From the NCBI GenBank assembly GCA_038110535.1, contig JAYNJW010000008.1, positions 3,380 through 67,379 on the forward strand: a stretch of 64,000 nucleotides of DNA, read 5' to 3'. The notes beneath the pieces are model-generated. The model worked only from the letters and a program-made list of their open reading frames with translations. It made no database searches and had not been told where the DNA came from. Below, in pieces: positions 43,037 through 52,130 of the stretch. Each line of letters begins with the position of its first letter. Position 1 is the stretch's first letter. Origin of the DNA: Chordibacter sp038110535. Lineage in GTDB: Bacteria > Verrucomicrobiota > Verrucomicrobiia > Opitutales > Seribacteraceae. The position numbers and the translations under genes were made by a program.

Positions 43037-43882
43037 ATGAGCAAGCTTTCGGTCAGTTTAAATGTGCTTGCTTTAGTGATCAGCCTTGTTGCGTTCGTTC
43101 TTACCCAAATTACTGTATCTGATCACCAAAGCAAAATGCATAAAATTGCAACTCTTGAGCAAGCAAGGATGGATGCAGGAAAAAAACTGGAGGAGCAAAA
43201 AAAAGAGACGGTTTCAAAGCTACTTCGCCAAAAAAGTCGAAATCAGGATTTGGCGGAGGAGATTTTGGAATATCGAAGCACCTCGGAAGAAGTCGCAGAA
43301 AAGCTTGCCTTAACCAAGACTGAAATCAGTGAGATTGAAAATTCAATTGATGGTATAAGTGATCAGCTAGCAACTTCGGTAGACAGGCTCAAAGAGGCCG
43401 GGGAGGAATTAACCCAGCAGCAAGCGGAGATACAAAATCTTCGCAAAGAAATTCCTGGGATTGAACAACAAATTGAAACCAAAAACTTTGAAATTCGTGA
43501 TTTTGAGAATCGTTCGGACGATCTTAGCGTGCGATTGAGAGTTTTTTCCTCTATAACCTCAGTTTTGCGCCAACATTACTTGGATACAGTCAGCGCAATC
43601 CGTTCTTATGCCCGGGAACGACCCTGGCTGGAACCCGGGGAAGCATTGAGCATCCAGTTAGGGCCGATTGATTTAGCCTCCGGATATATCGCCTTATCTA
43701 AGGGCGGGGAAATCGGGCTGCGAGAGAATATGGTATTTGCTATTCGTGCGGCTGGGGAAGAAATTTCCCAAATACGTATTAAAAAAGTGTTCAGAACTTA
43801 TTCGTTGGCTGAAGTAATACCTTTAGTGGGGAATCCGTTGAAGCTCCAATCCGTTAAAGAAGTTGATCTCGTTGCTCTTTAG
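43037..43882 (+). CDS. membrane-anchored coiled-coil protein 1
   Basis: A 281-residue protein with an N-terminal membrane helix (about residues 8-26), a long periplasmic coiled coil (about 35-170) and a C-terminal beta domain of about 90 residues (IQLGPIDLASGYIALSKGGEIGLRENMVFAIR ... KEVDLVAL; quoted in parts). The same layout is seen in the next protein. No family recognised. The design resembles envelope-spanning proteins that sense or set a distance, but that is inference. Confidence 0.7.
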   Translation: MSKLSVSLNVLALVISLVAFVLTQITVSDHQSKMHKIATLEQARMDAGKKLEEQKKETVSKLLRQKSRNQDLAEEILEYRSTSEEVAEKLALTKTEISEIENSIDGISDQLATSVDRLKEAGEELTQQQAEIQNLRKEIPGIEQQIETKNFEIRDFENRSDDLSVRLRVFSSITSVLRQHYLDTVSAIRSYARERPWLEPGEALSIQLGPIDLASGYIALSKGGEIGLRENMVFAIRAAGEEISQIRIKKVFRTYSLAEVIPLVGNPLKLQSVKEVDLVAL

Positions 43883-44786
43883 AATTTTTTCCGCGGCATT
43901 GCTGGGAGGAGCGGTTACTTATTATGTAATGAACCAGGACGCGTTCGAGTCACTGGACGATCGTCTGCTCGCCGAAACAAAAAGATTAAAACAAGTGGAG
44001 TTATTAATTGAGGAAGAGTCCAATGCAAGTGAGGCAAATATGACTGATTTACTGAAAATTAACCGAGAATACCGCAAAGAACTTGAGCTATTGGAAGAGA
44101 ATAGCGAAGGAGCGAGAGACGAGTTAAGTTTCCTGCTTCCCAAAATTAAAAGTCTAAAAGAGCAGTTAAGCACTGCGGAACAGGAACTTAGGGCAGAGGA
44201 AGAGAAAATAAACCAAGTTAAACTTAAAACAGCTGCGGAGAAGGATAAATTGCCAGCATTAGCAAATCAGAAAGAAGATGCCCTGGCAAAGTTGAATGAG
44301 GTTTCGCAATTTCATGCTAGTGCTGAAGAGAACTGGAGAAGGCTGGATCAGAACTTTTCTTCCCTAAGCCGGGTCAGGGAGACTGCTCGGGAAACTTACA
44401 CGAATGCAAAAAATCCCTTGATGGAAGAAATTATCCGTCCATTTGAGGTTTTTTATGGAGATTCAATTGAGGTGCAAATTGATAGCGTTTCGAGGAAAGA
44501 AAAAGGATTTTTTATCAAACTCGGTTTAGAGAAAGGAATCCGTTCAGGCTTTGTCTTTCTTATCCAAAAAGATGAGAATTGGTATGAGATGCCCGAGTTT
44601 GTGATCTGTTCATTAGCGGAAAAAAACTATTCATTTTTAAAAATGATTCAGGTAAAGGAAGGAAGAAATCCCTCATCTTTTCAAGTTGGAGAAAAACTAA
44701 CCTTGATCCGTTCGGCAGAATTAACTAATGCTATCGATTCTTCCAATTTTAACAACGAGAAGACCCTATCCCAAACCGATCTTTAA
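43863..44786 (+). CDS. membrane-anchored coiled-coil protein 2
   Basis: A 307-residue protein from TTG 43863, overlapping the previous gene by 20 bases. N-terminal membrane helix (about residues 3-22), coiled coil (about 28-170) and a C-terminal beta domain with the pattern I-x-V-x-I-x-x-x-S-x-x-x-x-GF-x-(I)-x-L-G-x-E-x-GIR-x-G, which parallels the first coiled-coil protein. The two look like diverged duplicates that may pair. No known family. Confidence 0.68.
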   Translation: MISLLFRIFSAALLGGAVTYYVMNQDAFESLDDRLLAETKRLKQVELLIEEESNASEANMTDLLKINREYRKELELLEENSEGARDELSFLLPKIKSLKEQLSTAEQELRAEEEKINQVKLKTAAEKDKLPALANQKEDALAKLNEVSQFHASAEENWRRLDQNFSSLSRVRETARETYTNAKNPLMEEIIRPFEVFYGDSIEVQIDSVSRKEKGFFIKLGLEKGIRSGFVFLIQKDENWYEMPEFVICSLAEKNYSFLKMIQVKEGRNPSSFQVGEKLTLIRSAELTNAIDSSNFNNEKTLSQTDL

Positions 44787-44797
44787 AAACCGATCCT

Positions 44798-45409
44798 ATG
44801 AGTTCCCCAGATTCTGAGCAGATTACTGATGAAGCTTTAGCTTCTAGCATATCTGACGATGGAAGACTTTCCTCCGATGCTTTTGCGGGAGAAGAAGAAG
44901 GAATTGTAGAGGCTGGCATTCCACCTCCAACCCATGACTCATCCGATGATACCGAGTTAGATGAGGAGGTTTTTTCCGCGGATGATTTTGATTCGGATAT
45001 GTTGGCTGATCCCAAGGCTGAGCCTGCCTCTGCCCAACCAGCCTTGGAGGAACCTCCCCTTGAAGGTGTAGGGGAAGTTCCTGCTCCTCTTGATGAAGTT
45101 TCCCAGACCGTAAAAAAGCCGGTTACGAATTTACCCGATGGGGAAGTTGCGGAGTTTCGCAAAACATTATCTGCACTTTCTCGACAACTTGAAATTGACC
45201 GACTTACTTTCTTATACCAACAACTTCAGGCCGACGGGAACGAATTACCACCTCTGGAACGAATTGCATCCGATATCAAAGGGGATGCAACCCTGCACCC
45301 GTTGGGAGACCAAGATCTGTATTCCAAGAGACCTTTGGCTAGGTTGCAGGGATGGATATCCGGACTTTCTTTTGGAGTCGGGCGTCGGGCCAAGAAATTT
45401 TCCCGTTAA
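44798..45409 (+). CDS. acidic hypothetical protein
   Basis: A 203-residue protein, strongly acidic and probably disordered for the first 110 residues (Asp/Glu/Ser/Pro-rich), then a helical segment (EFRKTLSALSRQLEIDRLTFLYQQL) and a basic C-terminus ending in GRRAKKFSR. No signal peptide. It begins 11 bases after coiled-coil gene 2; nothing in it is recognised. Confidence 0.6.
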   Translation: MSSPDSEQITDEALASSISDDGRLSSDAFAGEEEGIVEAGIPPPTHDSSDDTELDEEVFSADDFDSDMLADPKAEPASAQPALEEPPLEGVGEVPAPLDEVSQTVKKPVTNLPDGEVAEFRKTLSALSRQLEIDRLTFLYQQLQADGNELPPLERIASDIKGDATLHPLGDQDLYSKRPLARLQGWISGLSFGVGRRAKKFSR

Positions 45410-45429
45410 TTTCTCCCTCACGAAGGGAA

Positions 45430-46173
45430 ATGAAGAAGGGTTGTGATTATTCAGTCATCATTCCAGCTCATAATGAAGCAGAATATTTACCTGCAACCTT
45501 GGAGGCACTAGAGCAAGCAGGAAACGACTTACTATACCTAAATGGAGAGTGCATTGTGGTTGATAACCAATGTACAGATGCCACCCCTGAGGTGGCAAAG
45601 AGGTTTGGTTGCAGAGTGGTGCAAGAACCAGTCCGTCAAATTTCCAAGGTTCGAAATACAGGAGCTGGAGCTGCTCATGGTACTTACCTGATCTTTGTGG
45701 ATGCGGATACGATCGTGCCATCCTCCACTTTTAGTCAGGCTCTACAAGCATTAGAAAGTGGTGAGTTCGCGTGTGGGGGAGCAAGGCTGAGCTTTGATCA
45801 AAATTACGGAAGGTGGTTTTCTGGTAAATGCCTCCCTGCATTGTGGAACTTTATTTCTGCGAAGTTACACTTGTTTGCGGGAAGTTTTATTTTTTGCAGG
45901 AGTGAATTGTTTTTTCAATGTGGTGGATTTCCAGAGACACATTATGCGGGGGAAGAAATTATTCTTTCAAAAAAACTAAAAAGAGCGTGCAAAAAGAGTG
46001 GGAAAAAGACCTTGGTTATTTCCTCGCCCTCGGTGATCTCATCAGCCAGAAAATTATTGTGGTATAGTGACTGGTCGATCCTGAAAATGATTCTTCCACT
46101 AGTCGGAATTCCTTTTTTTTTGAGAAGTCACCAAGCCTGCAGGTTTTGGTATAAACGACCAACAAAGGATTGA
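45430..46173 (+). CDS. family 2 glycosyltransferase
   Basis: A 247-residue GT-A enzyme: SVIIPAHNEAEYLPATL at the start, VVDNQCTDAT, FVDADTIVPSS with the metal-binding DxD, and GGFPETHYAGEEI. These are GT2 marks, for sugar transfer from a nucleotide sugar to an unknown acceptor. ATG 45430 has a strong AAGGGAA site; the frame extends upstream into the acidic gene. It carries a membrane-proximal basic patch (KKLKRACKKSGKK) but no clear transmembrane helix except a hydrophobic segment near residue 218. Confidence 0.86.
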   Translation: MKKGCDYSVIIPAHNEAEYLPATLEALEQAGNDLLYLNGECIVVDNQCTDATPEVAKRFGCRVVQEPVRQISKVRNTGAGAAHGTYLIFVDADTIVPSSTFSQALQALESGEFACGGARLSFDQNYGRWFSGKCLPALWNFISAKLHLFAGSFIFCRSELFFQCGGFPETHYAGEEIILSKKLKRACKKSGKKTLVISSPSVISSARKLLWYSDWSILKMILPLVGIPFFLRSHQACRFWYKRPTKD

Positions 46174-46176
46174 TTT

Positions 46177-46722
46177 TTGGTCAATCTTTGCATTGTAATG
46201 ATATTTGCTATGTTGGCGGAGGTTTCAAAATATGCGTTTTTGCTAGTGGTTGCCCTGGCCTTTTGCTCGTGTGGTAGGAAAATATCTCATTCAACCCAAG
46301 ATAAGCTTGAGGGTACTTCTCCAAGCGGCCGACCACCTGCCTATGTGCAAAAGGCATGGGATGCCCGTTATTCCTACGATGCGGATCGCAGACTTCTTGT
46401 TCCCCAATATGCTGGTTCAAGATGGGGTGCGGTCCAGCAATATAAGGAGGAAGGCGAACTAGTTTACCAGGATTGGTGGATCAGGGATGTTCGATCCGAG
46501 GATCTCGAGGCATCTCCCGATACTACGATCACATCCTTTCTTAATGAGGATGGAAACCTGACCCTGATCCCTCAAGAGTCAGAGGATCCGTTTGCGGAGG
46601 CAAATAACACGGGAGACGAGGCAGCGAATGCTATCGATCCTGAGACAGATGAGGCAGAATTCCCTCCATCTCTAGGCGAATCAGAGGACCCTTTTGTTCC
46701 CTCTCCTTTTTCTCCCTTTTGA
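46177..46722 (+). CDS. lipoprotein-like protein with WDARYSY motif (copy B)
   Basis: A 181-residue exported protein from TTG 46177 (AAAGGA 7 bases upstream), with a hydrophobic signal and Cys30/Cys32 (AFCSC) as possible, slightly atypical, lipid site. Residues 60-80 read AWDARYSYDADRRLLVPQYAG, matching copy A at 42485; the rest is acidic and Pro-rich. Alternative starts are ATG 46198 and 46210. It closes the six-gene locus, its stop 5 bases from the convergent next gene. Confidence 0.62.
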   Translation: MVNLCIVMIFAMLAEVSKYAFLLVVALAFCSCGRKISHSTQDKLEGTSPSGRPPAYVQKAWDARYSYDADRRLLVPQYAGSRWGAVQQYKEEGELVYQDWWIRDVRSEDLEASPDTTITSFLNEDGNLTLIPQESEDPFAEANNTGDEAANAIDPETDEAEFPPSLGESEDPFVPSPFSPF

Positions 46723-46727
46723 TGTTT

Positions 46728-47111
46728 CTAGTATTTTTTGATCTCCCCAATCGAGGCAAATAAAGGGGGTGGTTCATAATCGTCCTCATCCGTTCGCTCT
46801 GGTGGAGAAGGTGCGGTTTTGAGATTTGGTAAAGTGCGTGGCGCATGCTTGGTTGGGGGAAAAGAAGGAGAGGGGTGAGTTTTGGGTCTCGAGATAGTGG
46901 ATTGGGAAGGATTAAGTTTTTTCCTCGATCCCTTTTTTTGGTTTAAGGCACCCACAGATCGAAGCCATACCCGCCCGACCAGAATATCATCATCGTCATT
47001 GATGAATTCCCGGAGTTGTTCCCATTTAATTTTGGCAAAACATCCAGCCCCCTTGGTTTTGCCGCTGCCAATTTTCCGAGGCGTTCCATCTTTATTTAAG
47101 GTTACTCCCAT
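46728..47111 (-). CDS. hypothetical protein with Pro/Ser-rich basic tail
   Basis: A 127-residue protein. The first 50 residues form a compact, conserved-looking unit (GVTLNKDGTPRKIGSGKTKG, CFAKIKWEQLREFI) with possible nucleic-acid-binding character; residues 60-110 are Lys/Pro/Ser/Thr-rich and disordered. No signal peptide. No family recognised. It ends 5 bases from the plus-strand lipoprotein gene. Confidence 0.55.
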   Translation of the reverse strand: MGVTLNKDGTPRKIGSGKTKGAGCFAKIKWEQLREFINDDDDILVGRVWLRSVGALNQKKGSRKKLNPSQSTISRPKTHPSPSFPPTKHAPRTLPNLKTAPSPPERTDEDDYEPPPLFASIGEIKKY

Positions 47112-47175
47112 ATTTAAAACCTGGTTATTGAAATTAGGAGTGAGGAAGAAATCAACCTATCTTTTTCCCAAAACT

Positions 47176-48756
47176 TTACCTTGGGGAATTTGGGGAACTG
47201 AATAAGTCATCAAGCGGGTGGCCGGATCCTTCACGAATGAAAGAAGTTGGGTCATTAGCGGACAGACTTTCGAGGATTTTGAACACCCAGTCAGATTGCT
47301 CGGGCATGCCCAAATGTTGGGCCAAGTCTGAAGCACTGACGGGACTGTCGGGATGGGCCAACATCCAAGCCCTTATTTCTTTGCGAACTGTCAGGACTTT
47401 GGCAGCCGCTTTTTTTCCTGCTTCCACGCCCGGTTGGTGGTAGGCATTGATCTGAATCATGGTGGCATAATAACCAACCGCACGTTCATAAAGGGCGATG
47501 AGCATCCCAACGGAAAATGCATTGACTTCCTTCACTGTCAAAGTGATGGAATGGCGCTCTTTTTCCCGTAGGGCGTCCCGGGTACCAAGGAAAAAACCAT
47601 GCAAATAATCTCCGCTGTTCATTCCTTCCTCGTCCACCTCAATCGAGGGGCCTTGGCGGTGCTTCAAAACTTCTATGAAGGTAGCGAAAAAATTGGGTAT
47701 GCCTTCTCGTAGTTGCTGAACATAAGCATGTTGATCGGTGGAACCTTTGTTTCCATAGACCGCAATTCCTTGGTTGACCAGATTCCCATGTAAATCTCTT
47801 TCTTTGCCCAGAGACTCCATGATCAATTGTTGCAAGTACTTGGCAAAGAGCTCAAGCCTGTCTTTGTATGGTAGGATAACCATATCTTTCTCACCCTTAC
47901 CCTTGCTCAAATAAAACCAACTCAGGGCCAGCATCATCGCTGGATTCCCAAGAGTTTCAGCGGAGCGGGTAAGTTCGTCCATGCGCGCGGCTCCGTCCAA
48001 CAACTGATCGATATCGAATCCTTGCAAGGCGGCGGGCAACATGCCCACCGCAGCGGTTTCACTGGTTCTGCCACCCACCCAGTCCCACATGGGAAAAAAG
48101 TCCAACCAATTTTCCTGCTGGGCAGTTTCATAAAGCTTACTTCCATCACCAGTCACAGCAATGGCTTGTTTGCTAAAGTCTAAGCCGCACTGCTCAAATG
48201 CATGCTTTGCCTCAATCATTCCGTTCCGGGTTTCGGGAGTGCCTCCGGATTTTGAAATTACCAAGACCAGAGTAGTGGCCAACCGCTCCCCGATTTGGGA
48301 TAAAGTGAAGTCGATCCCATCTGGGTCGGTGTTGTCAAAAAAATGGGCCCTGAGATCGTCTCCGGAAGATTTTGCTAAGGCTTTGCCCACAAACTGGGGT
48401 CCAAGGGCAGAGCCCCCAATCCCAATGACTAAAAGATCAGTAAAAGGACCGCTGGGACTGCATAATTTGCCTTCCTTTACCCGGGCGGCACACTGTTTCA
48501 CCCGCTCGAGAGTTGTGCGAATATCTTTTGCAATGTCAGGACTGGGCGATAGCTCAGGCTTGCGCAACCAATAGTGACCGACCATTCTTCCCTCATCGGG
48601 ATTGGCCACGGCTCCTGATTCCAGTTCTTGCATCTGGGTTCGGGCAGAATCTATGATTTCTTGGTTTTGGGTTAGGTAATCATCCGGGAAACCGACCAGC
48701 CTGAAATCAGAGGCAAAGCCTAATTCAGGAAAACTTTGGTAATACAATTTATTCAT
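47176..48756 (-). CDS. pgi: glucose-6-phosphate isomerase
   Basis: A 526-residue PGI, interconverting glucose 6-phosphate and fructose 6-phosphate. Signature sequences: GIGGSALGPQFVGKAL, VISKSGGTPETRNG, the catalytic GNKGSTDQHAYVQQL with His, and NAYHQPGVEAGKKAA with the catalytic Lys. The C-terminal extension (about 70 residues, VRKEIRAWMLAHPDSPVSA) is a helix-turn-helix-like domain seen in some bacterial and cyanobacterial PGI proteins. It follows ilvD on the same strand after 25 bases. Confidence 0.95.
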   Translation of the reverse strand: MNKLYYQSFPELGFASDFRLVGFPDDYLTQNQEIIDSARTQMQELESGAVANPDEGRMVGHYWLRKPELSPSPDIAKDIRTTLERVKQCAARVKEGKLCSPSGPFTDLLVIGIGGSALGPQFVGKALAKSSGDDLRAHFFDNTDPDGIDFTLSQIGERLATTLVLVISKSGGTPETRNGMIEAKHAFEQCGLDFSKQAIAVTGDGSKLYETAQQENWLDFFPMWDWVGGRTSETAAVGMLPAALQGFDIDQLLDGAARMDELTRSAETLGNPAMMLALSWFYLSKGKGEKDMVILPYKDRLELFAKYLQQLIMESLGKERDLHGNLVNQGIAVYGNKGSTDQHAYVQQLREGIPNFFATFIEVLKHRQGPSIEVDEEGMNSGDYLHGFFLGTRDALREKERHSITLTVKEVNAFSVGMLIALYERAVGYYATMIQINAYHQPGVEAGKKAAAKVLTVRKEIRAWMLAHPDSPVSASDLAQHLGMPEQSDWVFKILESLSANDPTSFIREGSGHPLDDLFSSPNSPR

Positions 48757-48781
48757 AATCTGAGTTTGTAAATTGGAGGTA

Positions 48782-50464
48782 TTAGTGAGTGACTGCTCCC
48801 AAAGAGGCAGAGCTTACCAATTTGGCATACTTGGCAAGTACCCCTCTTTTTACTTTGGGTTCTGGGCACTTCCATGCTTGCTGACGCCTGGAGATTTCTT
48901 CCTCTGGCAAGTCAAGGGTGAGGAGGTTGTTCTCGGCATCAATGGTGATGGGGTCACCGTCTATCAGTAATCCAATCAATCCACCCACGGCAGCTTCTGG
49001 GGTCACATGACCGACCACAAACCCATGGCTGCCTCCCGAAAATCGCCCGTCGGTAATGAGAGCCACTTCTTTGCCCAAGCCTTTGCCCATAATCGCAGAA
49101 GTGGGAGAGAGCATTTCCCGCATCCCTGGTCCTCCCACTGGTCCTTCATTACGAATAACCACCACATTGCCCGCTTTTACTTCTCCATCAAGAATCCCCC
49201 GCAGTGCAGTTTCCTCAGATTCGAAGACGAGGGCAGAACCGGAAAATTTCAGCCCCTCCTTGCCCGTAATTTTTGCCACGGCACCAGCGGATGCCAGGTT
49301 GCCGTAAAGAATGCGCAAATGGCTGTCCTTTTTGATAGGGTCCTCAAACGGACGGACCAAGTCCTGCCCGGATGGATAGGGAGCATAAGGTTGTGCGTCA
49401 GCAACATTTTCCGCGAGGGTCTTGCCCGTAACCGTCATGCAATCACCATGCAGTAATCCTTGTTCTAAGAGAGTCTTGAGCAAGGGGCGAAGTCCGCCAA
49501 TGCGGACAAAGTGGGACATATTATATTTCCCGCTTGGTTTGAGATCACATAAGACAGGGACTCTTTTGCCAATCTCGGTAAAATCATCCAGCGATAGCGG
49601 GATTTCGGCTTCATGAGCCATGGCCAGAAGGTGCAAAACTGCATTGGTTGAACCACCCAGGGTAATGACCACTGTGATTGCATTTTCAAAAGCTTCGCGG
49701 GTCATAATATCTCGTGGCCGGATATTTTTTTCAATTAAGTTCACTACCGCCTTCCCCGCGGCTTTTGCATCAGCTCTTTTTTCTTCCGAAACGGCAAGCT
49801 GGGCTGAACTATCAGGCAGGCTCATGCCAAGGGCTTCAATCGCAGAGGACATTGTGTTGGCCGTGTACATTCCCCCGCAGGAACCAGGACCGGGAATGGC
49901 TTTCTTTTCAATCTCGGTCAATTCCTCGTGAGGAATTTTTCCGGAAGCATGAGCCCCGACAGCTTCAAAGACGGAGACAATATCGAGATTTTTTTCTTTG
50001 TGGATTCCAGGCAGAATGGTTCCACCATAAACAAAAATTCCCGGACGATTGAGCCGGGCCAGGGCCATAATACAGGCTGGCATGTTTTTATCACAGCCTC
50101 CAATGGTCACAAGCCCGTCCATTCCTTCCGCCCCCACCACCGTTTCAATTGAGTCGGCAATAACCTCGCGGGAAACCAGGGAGTACCTCATCCCTGGGGT
50201 TCCCATACTAATTCCATCGGATACGGTGATCGTGCCAAAAGGCACGGCTTTCCCTCCGTTTTGATCGACACCCAAAACGGACATCTTTCCAAGCTCGTCC
50301 AAATGGGCATTGCAGGGTGTCACCATACTCCAAGCCGAGCACACCGCCACTTGCGGTTTTTGAAAATCTTCGTCCTCAAAACCAACCGCCCGTAGCATCG
50401 ATCGGTTGGGGGCACGATCATCACCATCTACAACGATGGAAGAAAAATTTCGATTACAGCTCAT
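48782..50464 (-). CDS. ilvD: dihydroxyacid dehydratase
   Basis: A 560-residue IlvD, making 2-keto acids for valine, isoleucine and leucine, dependent on an Fe-S cluster and Mg2+. Fe-S cysteines occur in VGGCDKNMPACIMA and GPGSCGGMYTANTM, with a third Cys near VAVCSAW; GRFSGGSHGFVVGHVTPEA is the strictly conserved C-terminal motif. Divergent from pheA with about 100 bases between. YgfZ in this window is the type of factor that may support its cluster (inference). Confidence 0.95.
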   Translation of the reverse strand: MSCNRNFSSIVVDGDDRAPNRSMLRAVGFEDEDFQKPQVAVCSAWSMVTPCNAHLDELGKMSVLGVDQNGGKAVPFGTITVSDGISMGTPGMRYSLVSREVIADSIETVVGAEGMDGLVTIGGCDKNMPACIMALARLNRPGIFVYGGTILPGIHKEKNLDIVSVFEAVGAHASGKIPHEELTEIEKKAIPGPGSCGGMYTANTMSSAIEALGMSLPDSSAQLAVSEEKRADAKAAGKAVVNLIEKNIRPRDIMTREAFENAITVVITLGGSTNAVLHLLAMAHEAEIPLSLDDFTEIGKRVPVLCDLKPSGKYNMSHFVRIGGLRPLLKTLLEQGLLHGDCMTVTGKTLAENVADAQPYAPYPSGQDLVRPFEDPIKKDSHLRILYGNLASAGAVAKITGKEGLKFSGSALVFESEETALRGILDGEVKAGNVVVIRNEGPVGGPGMREMLSPTSAIMGKGLGKEVALITDGRFSGGSHGFVVGHVTPEAAVGGLIGLLIDGDPITIDAENNLLTLDLPEEEISRRQQAWKCPEPKVKRGVLAKYAKLVSSASLGAVTH

Positions 50465-50568
50465 ACTTTAGATATATAGATATTTTTCGTTGTGGAAACC
50501 TTCGATATGCGGTTGCATCTTAAGCATGGGTATAGCATAAGTTTCCGATTGTTTTTTAGTGATAGGTT

Positions 50569-51648
50569 TTGAATAAAAGTAAACTAGAATCCCTAAGGGA
50601 AGAGATCGATCAAATCGACTCAGAAATCGTAAGTTTATTAAACTTGCGAGTGGGCAAGGCATGTGAAATTGGAAAAATAAAAAAACTTTCCGGAATCGAT
50701 CCCTATGATCCTGCACGGGAGGAACAGGTCTTTGCAAAACTTTCTGGCTACAGTGACGGACCTTTGGGCGATATCTCACTCCGGGCAGTGTTTCGCGAGA
50801 TCATTTCCGCGTCCATTGCCCTCGAAAAAGATCTGGTAATTGGATACCTTGGCCCAGAAGCGACCTACACCCATCAGGCCGCAGTCAAGAATTTTGGTTC
50901 CGGATTGGAGTACCGGCCCTTGCCCGACATTCCCGATGTGTTTGCCTCGGTGAAAAGTGGGCATTGCGATTATGGGGTGGTGCCAATCGAGAATTCAACC
51001 GAGGGAGCAGTCAACCGCTCGCTTGATCTATTGGTCGATACAGAACTTACCATCATTGCCCAAGTGTTTTTACGGGTGCGTCATTGTTTATTCAGCCAAT
51101 CCTCCATTCCAGAAATTATGGAGGTTCGATCCAAGGACCAAGCCCTTGCTCAGTGTTCAGACTGGTTGCGCACCTACCTGCCTCATGCCCGTCTCGTTCC
51201 GGTTAGTAGCACGGCGGAAGCTGTGAAAGAGTGCTCCCTGGGAAAGGGAGTGGCCGCTATTGCCGGTGAGTTGGCTGGAAGTTTGTATGAAGTGCCCATG
51301 CTTGAGGCAGGCATTCAGGACCGGTCTGACAATGTCACCCGTTTTCTGGTAGTCGCCCGTCAACCTTTGCCCATGCGTGATGGCGTGACTTACCGCACCA
51401 GCCTGGTCATGTCGCTCAAGGATGAGGTCGGGGCTTTGCAAAATGCTCTAAAACCCTTTTCCGACCGTGGGATCAATCTTTGCAAAATCGAGTCCAGACC
51501 GAGCAAGCGTAAATCATGGGATTATTTTTTCTTTGTCGATTTCATCGGGCATCCGGAAGATGCCGAGGTTTCCGGGGCAATAAATGACTTACAAAGAGCC
51601 TGTGCTTTTTCTCGTCTGCTGGGAAGTTATCCGGAATCAGATTCTTAG
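50569..51648 (+). CDS. pheA: chorismate mutase/prephenate dehydratase (P-protein)
   Basis: A 359-residue bifunctional enzyme for phenylalanine synthesis. Residues about 1-85 are an AroQ chorismate mutase (LREEIDQIDSEIVSLLNLR), 93-270 the prephenate dehydratase (GYLGPEATYTHQAA, VPIENSTEGAVN, DNVTRFLV), and 280-355 an ACT domain for phenylalanine feedback (GALQNALKPFSDRGINL, KIESRPS). Start is TTG 50569. Its stop TAG overlaps the stop TAA of the convergent 161-residue gene. Confidence 0.95.
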   Translation: MNKSKLESLREEIDQIDSEIVSLLNLRVGKACEIGKIKKLSGIDPYDPAREEQVFAKLSGYSDGPLGDISLRAVFREIISASIALEKDLVIGYLGPEATYTHQAAVKNFGSGLEYRPLPDIPDVFASVKSGHCDYGVVPIENSTEGAVNRSLDLLVDTELTIIAQVFLRVRHCLFSQSSIPEIMEVRSKDQALAQCSDWLRTYLPHARLVPVSSTAEAVKECSLGKGVAAIAGELAGSLYEVPMLEAGIQDRSDNVTRFLVVARQPLPMRDGVTYRTSLVMSLKDEVGALQNALKPFSDRGINLCKIESRPSKRKSWDYFFFVDFIGHPEDAEVSGAINDLQRACAFSRLLGSYPESDS

Positions 51649-52130
51649 AAGAAAAGAACCGAAAGATCCTGATTTTTGCGGGCATTTCTTACCACTAGAG
51701 CTTCAATGAACTGTCGGAGTTCGAGGTATCGCTGTTCGCTCTTTGCAGTCCATCTTTTTTTGCCCCCTTTGAGCGATTCCCGCAAGCCAGACACCAAAAG
51801 AAGCCCGGTCATTGATTCCTGAATTGATCGGACAAAATCGAGCACAGATGCATGCACCCAAAGGGGGTCGATCAAATGATGCCGGGCATTCCAATGGACA
51901 TGGCGAAGATTTCGCTTATTGGGAAAGTGAAAGCGTACGACTTGCTCGATACAATGCTCAAAAGACTGCACCGACATCCTGTCTTTGCCATCATTTTCCC
52001 GCATGAATGACAAAGTTCTTTGCAACTGCATGGTCTCCTCGGGTGAGGAAACACTGCCCATTACCATAAATAATGAGTTTAAGTTTTGCAGTCTGGTGTA
52101 GTCGTCCTTTTTACCCGCCGCTGTTTTCAC
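51645..52130 (-). CDS. hypothetical protein coupled to nrdR
   Basis: A 161-residue protein of unknown family, mainly helical, with a His-rich centre (NLRHVHWNARHHLIDPLWVH) and a C-terminal basic helix. GTG 52130 is chosen for the upstream GGAAAG and the 20-base overlap with nrdR; a longer frame to 52223 reads inside nrdR. No signal peptide or membrane helix. Last gene of the arg-nrdR run, convergent on pheA. Confidence 0.6.
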   Translation of the reverse strand: MKTAAGKKDDYTRLQNLNSLFMVMGSVSSPEETMQLQRTLSFMRENDGKDRMSVQSFEHCIEQVVRFHFPNKRNLRHVHWNARHHLIDPLWVHASVLDFVRSIQESMTGLLLVSGLRESLKGGKKRWTAKSEQRYLELRQFIEALVVRNARKNQDLSVLFF

